From Actinomadura sp. KC06 (GTDB lineage: Bacteria; Actinomycetota; Actinomycetes; Streptosporangiales; Streptosporangiaceae), in contig NZ_SMKT01000008.1 in NCBI RefSeq assembly GCF_004348735.1, positions 1 through 64,000 of the forward strand: a DNA stretch of 64,000 nucleotides, read 5' to 3'. The position numbers and the translations under genes are program-made. Below are positions 15,769 through 23,358 of the stretch, piece by piece (within the stretch, counting starts at the first letter, position 1; each line of letters begins with the position of its first letter). The notes beneath the pieces were generated by a model that was not told the origin of the DNA, did not search any database, and saw nothing but the letters and a program-made list of their open reading frames with translations.

Positions 15769-17172
15769 TCAGGACTGCGACAGGCGCATCATCCGCAGGA
15801 CGCGCCGCACCAGCGAGTCCGGCTCGTCCGCGGGCGGCGCGTCCCGCTCCGGCACCTCGTCCGCGGCGGCGGGACGCGCGGGCGGCTCGGGCGCGCCGGC
15901 GGCCAGCTCGTAGGTGACCGGCAGCGACCGCAGGCCCCGCATGAGCGGCGACGAGCGCCACGGGAGCTGATCGGCGGGCAGCGCGAGCCGCAGCGCGGAG
16001 AGCCGCTCGAACAGCCGCTCCACCGCGATCGTGGTGACGGTGGTGGCGAGGTCGCGGCCGAGGCAGGCGTGCGGGCCCGCGCCCCACGCCAGGTGCGCGC
16101 GGGAGCTGTAGATCGAGTCGGGCGCGGACGTCCGGGTGAACGCCGGGTCCAGGTGGGCGGCGGCGGGCGACACCAGGACCGGGTCGCCGGCCGCGATCTG
16201 GAACCGGCCGACGCGCACGTCCGCCCTCGCCCACCGGAACGCCAGGTTGGCCATCGGCGGGTTCGCGGCCGAGGCCCGGTTGATCGCCTCCTGGATCATC
16301 CCGGCGGACACGCTGTCGCGGGCGCCGGTCTCGCCGATGAGGACCTCGGTGATGGTGTTGCAGATCAGCGTCCCGGTCACGTCGCCGACCAGGCCGGTCA
16401 TCATCGCCATCTCGCGGGTCAGCTCGTCGGCGGTCAGGTCGGGCACGGCGGCGAGCATGTACGAGGGGAGGTCCGCGCCCGGGTTCCGCGTCCGCGCTTC
16501 GCAGACGCCCGCGACGCGGGCGGTCAGCCGGTCGGACGCCTCCTGCGCGTCCGGGCCGGCGTCCATCACCCGCCACAGGTCGATGATCAGCTCGTCGTCG
16601 CCGTCCGCGCCGTCGCCGAGCAGCCGCCCGATGACCATCAGCGGCAGCGGCCGCGCGTACTGCGCCGACAGGTCGGCCCAGCCGGTGCGGCCGCCGTTCT
16701 CCGCCAGCACGGTGATCAGCTCGTCGGCGTACCGCCTGACGTCCCGTTCGAGGGCCTTCGCCTCGGCCCTTGAGCGGTCCTGGAACGGCCGGAGCCCCTC
16801 GGCCCAGGCGCCGCGGAGCCGGGTGGAGTTGGCCCCGTCGCGGAACCCCGAGTTGCCGGACTCGACGACGGGCCGCATCGGCCAGTCCGCCGGGACGGCG
16901 CCCTCCCGGTACGCGCGCCACGCCTCCACCCGCCTGCTCCAGATGCCGCGCGTGTCGCGCAGGATGTCGAGCGTCTGGGAGTAGCCGATGACGAGCCACG
17001 CGGGGACGCCGAGCACGTCCACCGGCGCGACCGGGCCGTACTCGGCGCGGAGCCGCTCGTAGAAGACCGCGGGACGGGACTCGTAGTCGCGGTTCAGCAG
17101 CGGCTGGACGGCGAGCGCCTCCAGCGGCGGGTGGCCGGGCTCGGCCCGCGGTCTCTGCGAATCCACGGGCAC
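15769..17172 (-). CDS. Conservon-type cytochrome P450 lacking ExxR
   Basis: A 467-residue P450 whose N-terminus (LLNRDYESRPAVFYERLRAE) and C-terminal sections resemble the CYP157-like enzymes of actinobacterial conservons. The heme loop is LAWGAGPHACLGRDLA (Cys ~370, with Trp for the usual Phe). In the K-helix the segment that aligns with the ExxR region reads EAINRASAANPPMANLAFRW, so Glu and Arg are not in the canonical spacing; CYP157 members are known for a broken ExxR (EQSLW). The I-helix VGDVTGT is present. After about residue 415 a Pro/Ala/Asp-rich tail ends in a basic VRRVLRMMRLSQS helix. No conservon kinase, roadblock or GTPase gene is adjacent. Confidence 0.85.
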   Translation of the reverse strand: MPVDSQRPRAEPGHPPLEALAVQPLLNRDYESRPAVFYERLRAEYGPVAPVDVLGVPAWLVIGYSQTLDILRDTRGIWSRRVEAWRAYREGAVPADWPMRPVVESGNSGFRDGANSTRLRGAWAEGLRPFQDRSRAEAKALERDVRRYADELITVLAENGGRTGWADLSAQYARPLPLMVIGRLLGDGADGDDELIIDLWRVMDAGPDAQEASDRLTARVAGVCEARTRNPGADLPSYMLAAVPDLTADELTREMAMMTGLVGDVTGTLICNTITEVLIGETGARDSVSAGMIQEAINRASAANPPMANLAFRWARADVRVGRFQIAAGDPVLVSPAAAHLDPAFTRTSAPDSIYSSRAHLAWGAGPHACLGRDLATTVTTIAVERLFERLSALRLALPADQLPWRSSPLMRGLRSLPVTYELAAGAPEPPARPAAADEVPERDAPPADEPDSLVRRVLRMMRLSQS

Positions 17173-17307
17173 AAACCCTAGGAGAGATCGTTAGCCGCTG
17201 GTCGGTTTATGGCGGAATCTACCGAGATGATCTTCTCGGCGTGTGCGGATGGCCACGTTCCGCTGGGTATGTGAGGCTAGGGGTGCCCTAAAGAGCTGGA
17301 GGTCCGC

Positions 17308-17496
17308 ATGAGCGACTCGTCAGGAGAACCCGAAGAAGGCGAGGACGACGTGAAGCGCAGGTTCCGGGAGGCCCTGGAACGCAAGCGCGGAGCGGCCGGC
17401 AAGAACGCCGGCGCGGCCGGGAGGGGCGGCTCGAAGGTGCGCGGCAAGCACGACCGTGCCGACCATCAGCGGCAGTTCCGCCGCAAGAGCGGCTGA
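17308..17496 (+). CDS. DUF5302 small basic protein, 62 aa
   Basis: This small hydrophilic protein is typical of the DUF5302 family: an acidic N-terminus ([11 protein letters not shown]), then [14 protein letters not shown], a Gly/Ala linker and a basic C-terminus ending RQFRRKSG. The family is widespread in actinobacteria and has no known function; the charge pattern suggests an RNA-, DNA- or ribosome-associated disordered protein, which is only inference. GGAGG sits six bases before the ATG. A strong terminator follows 28 bases behind the stop. Confidence 0.88.
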   Translation: MSDSSGEPEEGEDDVKRRFREALERKRGAAGKNAGAAGRGGSKVRGKHDRADHQRQFRRKSG

Positions 17497-17524
17497 CCGG
17501 GAGACCGGGACGCCGTCCGACCAT

Positions 17525-17551
17525 GACCCCCGCGCGGGAGGCGCGGGGGTC
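17525..17551. terminator. Bidirectional hairpin between convergent genes
   Basis: GACCCCCGCGC pairs perfectly with GCGCGGGGGTC across a GGGAG loop (11-bp stem). It lies between the stop of the DUF5302 gene and the stop of the convergent PPOX gene, so it probably ends both transcripts. No U-tract is present, as is common for actinobacterial terminators. Confidence 0.75.
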
Positions 17552-17582
17552 GGCCCGTCTCAGGCGCCGTCCGGGGCCGCGA

Positions 17583-18221
17583 TCAGGCGTTGTACAGCTT
17601 CTTCGTGTAGTTGGCCTCGGCGTAGTACTCCTCGAGCTTCTCGATGGGCTCGTCGGCGCGCTGGACGTCCTTGACGATGGTGGGGAAGGACGGCAGCGCG
17701 TCCGGTTCCCAGGTCTCCGGCTTCCACAGCTTCGAGCGCATCAGCGCCTTCGCGCAGTGGAAGAAGATCTGGTCGATCTCCACGACCAGGGCGAGCGCCG
17801 GGCGGTGCCCCTTGACGATCATGTCGTCGAAGAACGGCGCGTCCCGGACGAGCACGGCCCGGCCGTTGATCCGCAGCGTCTCACCGCGCCCCGGGATGAG
17901 GAAGATGAGCCCGACGTGCGGGTTGGCGAGGACGTTCAGGAAGCCGTCCGCGCGGCGGTTGCCGGGACGGTCCGGCACGGCGATCGTCGTGTCGTCGATC
18001 ACATGGACGAACCCGGGCGGGTCGCCCTTGGGCGAGACGTCGCAGTTCCCGCCGGCGTCGCTGGTCGCGATGAGGCAGAACGGGGACCGGGCGAGCCAGT
18101 CGCGGTCGCGGTCGTGCAGCGCGACGCGCTCCTTCTCGACCGCCACCCGCATCGGCGCGCCGAGCAGCTCGCGCAGCTCCTCCGCTGACGTGATCGCAGT
18201 GAACTCAGAGGCGACCGTCAT
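17583..18221 (-). CDS. PPOX-class FMN flavoprotein, MSMEG_1061-like
   Basis: The 212-residue split-barrel protein resembles pyridoxamine 5'-phosphate oxidase. FMN-contact-type segments are CLIATSDAGGNCDVSPKGDP (~48-67), RRADGFLNVLANPHVGLIFL (~88-108) and ETLRINGRAVLV (~115). The C-terminal FHCAKALMRSKLWKPETW is characteristic of the MSMEG_1061 subgroup, whose members are FMN- or F420-linked oxidoreductases of unknown substrate. AAGGAG precedes the ATG. It is transcribed alone, away from the VWA gene. Confidence 0.85.
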   Translation of the reverse strand: MTVASEFTAITSAEELRELLGAPMRVAVEKERVALHDRDRDWLARSPFCLIATSDAGGNCDVSPKGDPPGFVHVIDDTTIAVPDRPGNRRADGFLNVLANPHVGLIFLIPGRGETLRINGRAVLVRDAPFFDDMIVKGHRPALALVVEIDQIFFHCAKALMRSKLWKPETWEPDALPSFPTIVKDVQRADEPIEKLEEYYAEANYTKKLYNA

Positions 18222-18352
18222 CGCCGCTCCTTCCGCCGGGGAGATCGGGAGATCAGCCTAACTTTCCCGCCGTGCCGGCCTCCCGCCGGGCCCGTCGCGG
18301 CGAAATGAGGGCGGCCGCGCGATCGGCGGTTATTCAAGCGATATGGAGCAAA

Positions 18353-18366
18353 AGATTCATGAATCT
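18353..18366. promoter_or_regulatory. 14-bp palindrome overlapping the VWA gene -35 box
   Basis: AGATTCATGAATCT is a perfect palindrome whose last base is the first T of the -35 hexamer that follows. It sits in an unusually AT-rich island. The position is typical for a repressor or class-II activator binding site. Confidence 0.6.
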
Positions 18367-18395
18367 TGACAGCTTTCTCGCCTTTTTCATCTAAT
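18366..18395 (+). promoter_or_regulatory. Near-consensus vegetative promoter for the VWA gene
   Basis: TTGACA, an 18-bp spacer, then TCTAAT (5/6 match to TATAAT). Transcription would start near 18402, about 88 bases before the VWA start codon. Such a close match to the sigma-70/HrdB consensus is rare in this GC-rich DNA and predicts strong or tightly repressed expression. Confidence 0.7.
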
Positions 18396-18489
18396 GCAGA
18401 AGGCCCGCGGCGCGGCGGCGCCGGCCGCGATCGCGCGGGCCCGGGGGCGGTCCCTGCCAGCTCGGCGACCCGGTGGAACGAGGGCATCG

Positions 18490-20079
18490 ATGAGCGGACG
18501 CACGCGGGGCCGGCCGATGGTCATGGTCGCCGCCGCGATCGCGGGCGTCCTGGCGCTGACCGGGATCGGCGCGTACGCGTTCGCCGAGATCGCCGGCTGC
18601 GCGGCCGAGGACCGCATCACCCTGGACGTCGCGGCGGCGCCGGAGATCGTGCCCGCGCTGGCCGCCGCCGTCCGGCGGTTCGACGGCTCCACCGGCACGT
18701 GCGCGCGGGCCCGCCTGCGCCGCGCCGAGCCGTCCGCGGTGAGCACGCTGCTGTCCGGCCGCGGCGGCGGCGACCGGCCGGACGTGTGGATCCCCGACTC
18801 GACCCTTTGGACGGCCTTCGCCCGCCCGGGGGACGTGCGGCCGTCGATCGCCAACACTCCGGTCGTCCTCGCGACGGCGGCCCCGGCCGAGCCCACCTGG
18901 AACCTGCTGCTCGGACCCGCCGCCGCCACCGTCGCCGGACGCCCGGAGTCCGCGGCCCGCGGCCCGCGCCCCCAGGTCCCCGACCCCGCCCGCAGCGCCA
19001 CCGGGCTGGCCGCCCTGCTGATGGCCGACCGCCTGGTCGCGGACGTCCCCGACGGCAAGGCGGTCTTCACCGGCCTCGTCCGCGCGATCAGGGAGACCGT
19101 CGCGCCGACCGTGGAGGAGGCGTTCGCCACCACCGGCGCGGCCAGGGACGGGGCGGTCGTCGTCGCGTCCGAGCAGTCGGTGTTCCGGCACAACCGCACG
19201 GAGCCCGGCGTGCGCGCCTACGGCGCGGTCCCGCGGGAGGGCACGCTGTCGCTCGACTACCCGTTCACGATCGTCACGCGGGACGGCGACCGGGTGACCG
19301 CCGCGGAGAAGCTCGAACGCGAGCTGCGCGGCGAGCGGACCCGCTCCGACCTCAGCGGGCACGGGTTCGGCATCGGGCCCGCCGGGCCGTCCTGGACGCC
19401 CAAGGCCGACGACGTGCAGCGCATCGCGCAGTCCTACGCCCGGCTGTCGCTGCCGACCCGCCTGCTCGTCCTGTTCGACATCTCCGGCTCGATGGGGGAG
19501 GAGGTCTCGCCCGGCCTCAACCGGCTCCAGGCCACCGCGCAGGTCGGGCAGACCGGGCTGCAACTGCTCGCCGACGACAGCGAACTCGGCGTCTGGGAGT
19601 TCTCCACCGACCTGCGCGGCGCGCAGGACTGGGCGGAACGCGTGCCGATCGCGCCGCTCGGCACCCGTGTCGGGTCCATTACGCAGCGGCAGCGCATCCT
19701 GAGCGACCTCGGCCGCCTGAAGGTGAAGGAGAGCGGCGACACCGCGCTGTACGAGACGCTGCTCGCGGCGTTCCGCGAGGTGAAGCTCAGCTACAAGCCG
19801 GAGATGGTCAACACCGTCCTGGTGTTCACCGACGGCCGCAACGACCATCCGGGCGGGCCGAGCTTCGACCGGACCCTCGCCGACCTCCGCGCCGAGTACG
19901 ACGCGACGCAGCCCGTCCAGGTCATCCTGCAGGGCTTCGGCGACGACGTGAACGTGGCGGAGCTGACGAAGCTCGCCGAGGCCACGCACGGGATCGTCCA
20001 GGTCGCGCGGACGCCGGCGGAGAGCAAGCGGCTGCTGCTGGAGGCCATGTCCAGGCGCGTCTGCACACCCCACTGCTGA
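18490..20079 (+). CDS. Membrane-anchored solute-binding/VWA domain protein
   Basis: This 529-residue exported protein has a basic N-terminus, a hydrophobic segment (residues ~10-32) and a possible lipobox IAGC at Cys37. Residues ~45-310 look like a periplasmic solute-binding domain (ITLDVAAAPEIVPALAAAVR, PDVWIPDSTLWTAF). Residues ~325-520 form a von Willebrand A domain with an intact MIDAS start, VLFDISGSMGEE, and the later Thr/Asp positions (KESGDTALYETL, LVFTDGRNDH). Proteins of this layout occur on the outside of actinobacterial membranes; the ligand is unknown. The ATG after GAGGGC is chosen rather than an upstream in-frame ATG lying right at the promoter. Confidence 0.85.
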   Translation: MSGRTRGRPMVMVAAAIAGVLALTGIGAYAFAEIAGCAAEDRITLDVAAAPEIVPALAAAVRRFDGSTGTCARARLRRAEPSAVSTLLSGRGGGDRPDVWIPDSTLWTAFARPGDVRPSIANTPVVLATAAPAEPTWNLLLGPAAATVAGRPESAARGPRPQVPDPARSATGLAALLMADRLVADVPDGKAVFTGLVRAIRETVAPTVEEAFATTGAARDGAVVVASEQSVFRHNRTEPGVRAYGAVPREGTLSLDYPFTIVTRDGDRVTAAEKLERELRGERTRSDLSGHGFGIGPAGPSWTPKADDVQRIAQSYARLSLPTRLLVLFDISGSMGEEVSPGLNRLQATAQVGQTGLQLLADDSELGVWEFSTDLRGAQDWAERVPIAPLGTRVGSITQRQRILSDLGRLKVKESGDTALYETLLAAFREVKLSYKPEMVNTVLVFTDGRNDHPGGPSFDRTLADLRAEYDATQPVQVILQGFGDDVNVAELTKLAEATHGIVQVARTPAESKRLLLEAMSRRVCTPHC

Positions 20080-20306
20080 CGGGCCCCGATCGTCATCTGG
20101 GCGCCGGTGACCGCGCCGTGGCGTCCCCCCGTCAAGGCCACGACACGGCCACCGGGCCGCCGCGCCGGGCCTCCCGCCGAAGCGGGGACCCTGGGGAAGA
20201 ACGCGGCGGTGCGTTGGTGCAGACTCGCGGGCCGGCCGAAACTCATCGCTCCCAGCGCCTTTTATCCGGGACGGCTGGTCGGGGTCAGCCGTGGCGGGCG
20301 TCGGGG

Positions 20307-21206
20307 TCAGTCGTGGCGGGCGTCGCGGTCGGCGGCGCGGCGGGCGTCCCGGGCCGCCTGGCGGGCCTCGCGCGCCGCCTCCTCCGCGCGGGCGCGGTTC
20401 TGCTCGGCGCGCTCGACCCGGCGGGACGCCGCGTCCCGCTCGGCGACGGCCCGCTCCAGCTCCCGGCGGAGCCGCCCCACCGCCGCCGACGCCTCCTCGG
20501 CCTCCCGCTTCGCCGCGTCGGCCCGCTCCTCGCGCTCGGCCAGCTTCCGGTCGGCCTCCTCCGCCCGCCTGCGCAGCGACTCCGCCCGCCGCGCCCGCGC
20601 CGCGCTCGTCCGCGTGACGTTCGACTTCGCCGGGGCGGGCCTCGCCTTTTTCTTCTTCTCTGGCGCCTTGTCGCCGGGCTCGGGCTCGGGTTTGGGCTCT
20701 GCCCGCTCCGTCTCGTCCTCCGGGGCCATGGGGAAGCCCGCCGGGACGAAGCCGGTGTGGCTGCGCGGCTGCGTCAGCCGTCCCTCGCGCACCTCGCCGG
20801 CGATGCCGGGGTCCACGGTGGCGGCCTGGAGCGTGTCCTCCACCTCCCGGCCCGCCTGCTCGCGCAGCGGATTGCCCGCGTCCGACGCGAGCTCGCCCGC
20901 CGCGCGCACGAGCGACCCGACCAGCCGGGCGCGGCGCTGCTCCAGATCGCCGAGCCCGCCGCCCGAGCCCCACGCCTCGCGCATCTCCGCGCCGACGTCC
21001 AGCAGCCGCTCCAGGTCGTCCGCGGCCGAGCGGGACAGGAGGTTCACCGCCCACGCCGACAGCGTCGGGCGGCGCAGCGCCCCGATCCGCTTGGCGAGCG
21101 CCGCGTCGCCCGCCGCCTTGGCGTCCTGCGCCAGCCGCTTGCGCGTCTCGACGAAGTCGGCGGGCCGGACGCCGTAGAGCTCATCGGCCGCACTGGAGAA
21201 GTCCAC
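20307..21206 (-). CDS. Coiled-coil protein, 299 aa
   Basis: Residues 1-150 are helical and contain a conserved-looking GALRRPTLSAWAVNLLSR segment found in uncharacterised actinobacterial proteins. A charged Pro/Glu/Lys linker (~165-205, EPKPEPEPGDKAPEKKKKAR) follows. Residues ~210-299 are a continuous Ala/Arg/Glu heptad coiled coil. There is no signal peptide or membrane segment. The function is unknown; a cytoskeletal, nucleoid or stress-associated role would be guesswork. The GTG start has TAGAGAT at leaderless distance. It is divergent from the padR gene. Confidence 0.7.
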   Translation of the reverse strand: MDFSSAADELYGVRPADFVETRKRLAQDAKAAGDAALAKRIGALRRPTLSAWAVNLLSRSAADDLERLLDVGAEMREAWGSGGGLGDLEQRRARLVGSLVRAAGELASDAGNPLREQAGREVEDTLQAATVDPGIAGEVREGRLTQPRSHTGFVPAGFPMAPEDETERAEPKPEPEPGDKAPEKKKKARPAPAKSNVTRTSAARARRAESLRRRAEEADRKLAEREERADAAKREAEEASAAVGRLRRELERAVAERDAASRRVERAEQNRARAEEAAREARQAARDARRAADRDARHD

Positions 21207-21241
21207 GTCTGATCTCTACCCGCCTGAGCGGGCGAGAGCTA

Positions 21242-21257
21242 TACTCGTCCACGAGTA
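21242..21257. promoter_or_regulatory. PadR operator overlapping the padR -10 box
   Basis: TACTCGT-CC-ACGAGTA is a perfect inverted repeat. It overlaps TATACT (21240-21245), a good -10 for padR, and ends about 20 bases before the start codon. ACTCGT/ACGAGT arms are typical of PadR-family autoregulatory sites in actinobacteria, so self-repression together with the downstream exporter is likely. Confidence 0.75.
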
Positions 21258-21277
21258 ATCGTGAGCGAGGAGGGGCG

Positions 21278-21922
21278 ATGGCCAAGCGGCGCAAGGTGGG
21301 CAACCTGCTCGGGCTCGCCGTGCTGTCGACGGTCTCGGCCAGGCCGATGCACCCGTACGAGATGGCGTCGCTGATGCGCGCCCGCGGCAAGGACCACGAC
21401 ATGGACATCAAGTGGGGCTCGCTCTACACCGTCGTGGGCAACCTGCAGAAGCACGGCTACCTCGCCGTGGAGGGAAGCGCGCGCGAAGGGGCGCGTCCGG
21501 AACGGACCGTCTACCGCATCACCGACGAGGGCCGCGACGAGCTCGCCGACTGGGTCCGCGAGCTGATCGCGGTGCCCGAGCGGGAGCGTCCCAGGTTCGA
21601 GGCCGGCCTCTCCGTCCTCGGCGCGCTCGGGCCCGACGAGACCGCGCGCCTCCTGGCCGAGCGCCTCGCCGCGCTTGACCGCGAGATCGCGGACGCTCGC
21701 GCCGCGCTCGCGGCCGAGACCGAGGTCCCGCGCCTCTTCCTCATCGAGGCCGACTACGACCTCGCGATCCGGAGCGCGGAGGCCGACTGGGTGCGCGGAT
21801 TCCTCGCCGAGATCGAGGACGGCTCGCTGCCGGGCCTCGACCTGTGGCGGACGTTCCACGAGACCGGGCGCGTCCCGCCCGAGATCGCCGAGCTGGCGGA
21901 GAGAGGAGCCCCGCGGAAGTAG
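21278..21922 (+). CDS. PadR family transcriptional regulator
   Basis: The 214-residue protein has a PadR winged helix at ~10-85 (NLLGLAVLSTVSARPMHPYE, WGSLYTVVGNLQKHGYL, RTVYRITDEGRDELADWV) and the C-terminal helical dimerisation domain of the long (Vinf-type) subfamily. PadR proteins are usually repressors of drug exporters, released by ligand binding between the wings and C-terminal helices. GGAGGGG precedes the ATG. The palindromic operator lies in its own promoter. The next genes are an ABC drug exporter, its probable target, although a strong hairpin separates them. Confidence 0.93.
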   Translation: MAKRRKVGNLLGLAVLSTVSARPMHPYEMASLMRARGKDHDMDIKWGSLYTVVGNLQKHGYLAVEGSAREGARPERTVYRITDEGRDELADWVRELIAVPERERPRFEAGLSVLGALGPDETARLLAERLAALDREIADARAALAAETEVPRLFLIEADYDLAIRSAEADWVRGFLAEIEDGSLPGLDLWRTFHETGRVPPEIAELAERGAPRK

Positions 21923-21931
21923 CGACTGAGA

Positions 21932-21967
21932 GGCCCGGCGGCGGTGCGGCAACACCGCCGCCGGGCC
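21932..21967 (+). terminator. Strong hairpin between padR and the ABC exporter
   Basis: GGCCCGGCGGCGGTG pairs perfectly with CACCGCCGCCGGGCC around a CGGCAA loop (15-bp stem). It starts ten bases behind the padR stop codon. With no U-tract it may act as an attenuator or as a processing/stability element between padR and the exporter genes. Confidence 0.7.
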
Positions 21968-22078
21968 CGAGAACCCACCACCGAGAAACCCGCGCGGAGC
22001 GGGCCCTGGCGGCGAGCACGCGATACCAGCCTATCCAGGGGCCCTCCGCGAAGCATGCTCGCGCAACGGAGGAGACCC

Positions 22079-23071
22079 ATGGCGCACGCCATCGAGGCGG
22101 ACGGCCTCGTGAAGACCTATCCCGGCGACGTCCGGGCCCTGGACGGGCTGTCCATCACCGTCGGCCGGGGCGAGATCCTCGGCCTGCTCGGCCCGAACGG
22201 GGCCGGCAAGTCCACCACCGTCAAGATCCTCACCACGCTGATCCGCCCGGACGCGGGCGACGCCGCCGTGGCCGGGCACGACGTGCTGCGCCGCCCCGAC
22301 CGGGTGCGGCGCCTCATCGGCGTCGTGTCCCAGAAGTCCGGCGCCGACCCCGAGGCGAACGGCCGCGACAACCTCGTCCTGCAGGGCCGCCTCTACGGGC
22401 TCGGGGGAGCGGCCGCCCGGCGGCGGGCCGCCGAGCTGCTCGCCCGGTTCGGGCTGGAGGAGGCGGCGTCCAGGCCGGTGAAGACCTACTCCGGCGGGAT
22501 GCGGCGGCGGCTCGACGTCGCGCTCGGCCTCGTCCACCGGCCGCAGGTCCTGTTCCTGGACGAGCCCACCACCGGCCTCGACCCCGAGGCCCGCGCGTCG
22601 ATGTGGGCCGAGATCGCCCGCCTCGCCGGGGACGACGCCCTCGCGATCCTGCTCACCACCCACTACCTGGACGAGGCCGACCGGCTCGCCCGGCGGCTGG
22701 CGATCGTCGACCGGGGCCGGGTCGTCGCCGAAGGGACGCCCGACGCGCTCAAGGGCGAACTCCGCGGCGACGCCGTCCACGTGGAATGGGCCGGCCCGCC
22801 GCCCGAGCCGCCGGTGCGGGAGGCGCTCGGCCGCCTGCCGGGCGTCCGGGAGGTCGTCCTCGACGGTCCGCGCCTCAGCGCCCGCGCCGACGACGGGGCC
22901 TCCGCCGTCCCGGCCGTCCTCGCCGCCCTCGACCAGGCCGGAGTCCCCGCCACCGCGGTGACCGTCGCGCGCCCGTCCCTGGACGACGTCTACCTCCGCC
23001 ACGCCGGCCGCCGCTTCGCGGAAGCCGACACCCTCGCCCACGCCGAAACTTCTGCGGGAGGCGCCCAATGA
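22079..23071 (+). CDS. ABC-2 exporter ATPase, DrrA-type
   Basis: The ATPase (330 residues) has Walker A LLGPNGAGKSTTVKIL (~38), the Q-loop VSQKSGADPEANGRDN, the signature TYSGGMRRRLDVALGL (~142), Walker B VLFLDEPTTGLDP (~161) and the H-loop TTHYLDEADRLA. The C-terminal regulatory part contains the LDDVYLRHAGR motif usual for DrrA/daunorubicin-type exporters. The last ~22 residues (RRFAEADTLAHAETSAGGAQ) extend beyond the usual end and match the repeated second half of the following small ORF. The ATG has ACGGAGGAG upstream. It is coupled to that ORF by ATGA. Confidence 0.93.
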   Translation: MAHAIEADGLVKTYPGDVRALDGLSITVGRGEILGLLGPNGAGKSTTVKILTTLIRPDAGDAAVAGHDVLRRPDRVRRLIGVVSQKSGADPEANGRDNLVLQGRLYGLGGAAARRRAAELLARFGLEEAASRPVKTYSGGMRRRLDVALGLVHRPQVLFLDEPTTGLDPEARASMWAEIARLAGDDALAILLTTHYLDEADRLARRLAIVDRGRVVAEGTPDALKGELRGDAVHVEWAGPPPEPPVREALGRLPGVREVVLDGPRLSARADDGASAVPAVLAALDQAGVPATAVTVARPSLDDVYLRHAGRRFAEADTLAHAETSAGGAQ

Positions 23072-23354
23072 CCACCCTGGCGACCGAACCCAGGCGGACG
23101 CCCCGCCCGCGCCCGCCCGCACTGCGACGCCGTTTGGCGGTCCGTGGCCGACGCCGTTTCGCACAGGCCGATGTGTCCGCTCACGCGGAGGCCCGTCGAG
23201 AGGAGTGCCCGATGAGCAGCCTGGCGACCGAACCCTGGTGGACGCCCCGCCCGCGCCCGTTCGTGCTGCGGCGCCGTTTCGCGGTCCGTGCCGAACGCCG
23301 TTTCGCGCGGGCCGGTGCGCTCGCTCACGCGGAGGCCGTTGAGGGGGGTGTCCG
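23068..23354 (+). repeat. Tandem 144/143-bp junction repeats
   Basis: Start codons recur at 23068, 23212 and 23355, giving periods of 144 and 143 bp. Each unit opens with an ATG block (CTGGCGACCGAACCC, GACGCCCCGCCCGCGCCC) and closes with a purine-rich Shine-Dalgarno-like stretch (GAGAGGAG or GAGGGGGG) before the next ATG. The 1-bp shorter second unit puts the permease in another frame. Confidence 0.8.
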
Positions 23355-23358
23355 ATGA
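23068..23358 (+). CDS. 96-aa ORF made of two 48-codon repeats, between ATPase and permease
   Basis: The ORF overlaps the ATPase stop (ATGA) and its own stop overlaps the permease start (ATGA). It consists of two 48-residue units, MTTLATEPRRTPRPRP...AHAEARREECP and MSSLATEPWWTPRPRP...AHAEAVEGGVR. The first ~22 residues of each unit resemble the permease N-terminus (MTALVTGTWWMTHRRLSALL). The last ~20 (RRFAxAxxxAHAE) resemble the ATPase C-terminal tail. So it looks like a tandemly duplicated ATPase/permease junction that stayed open. It is Arg-rich, with no membrane segment. It may be translated simply to couple the two genes. No known family is recognised. Confidence 0.6.
   Translation: MTTLATEPRRTPRPRPPALRRRLAVRGRRRFAQADVSAHAEARREECPMSSLATEPWWTPRPRPFVLRRRFAVRAERRFARAGALAHAEAVEGGVR

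Noticed and set aside
15769-17172. Complete conservon locus around the CYP157-like P450
   Set aside because: Neighbouring genes are DUF2795 and DUF5302; no histidine kinase-like, roadblock, DUF742 or small GTPase gene is adjacent.
18394-18489. Longer start for the VWA protein (32 extra codons)
   Set aside because: The upstream ATG overlaps the -10 region of the strong promoter, so it would not be on the transcript; the downstream ATG has a better ribosome binding site and is followed by the signal segment.
20270-20335. Direct repeat CGTGGCGGGCGTCGGGGTCAG at the end of the coiled-coil gene
   Set aside because: Two copies only, overlapping the stop region of a repetitive Ala/Arg coding sequence; no extra function can be supported.
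23068-23358. The 96-codon ORF as a frameshifted N-terminal extension of the permease
   Set aside because: The permease is complete from its own ATG, and the ORF consists of repeats of junction sequence with clean ATGA overlaps, so a sequencing frameshift is not needed to explain it.
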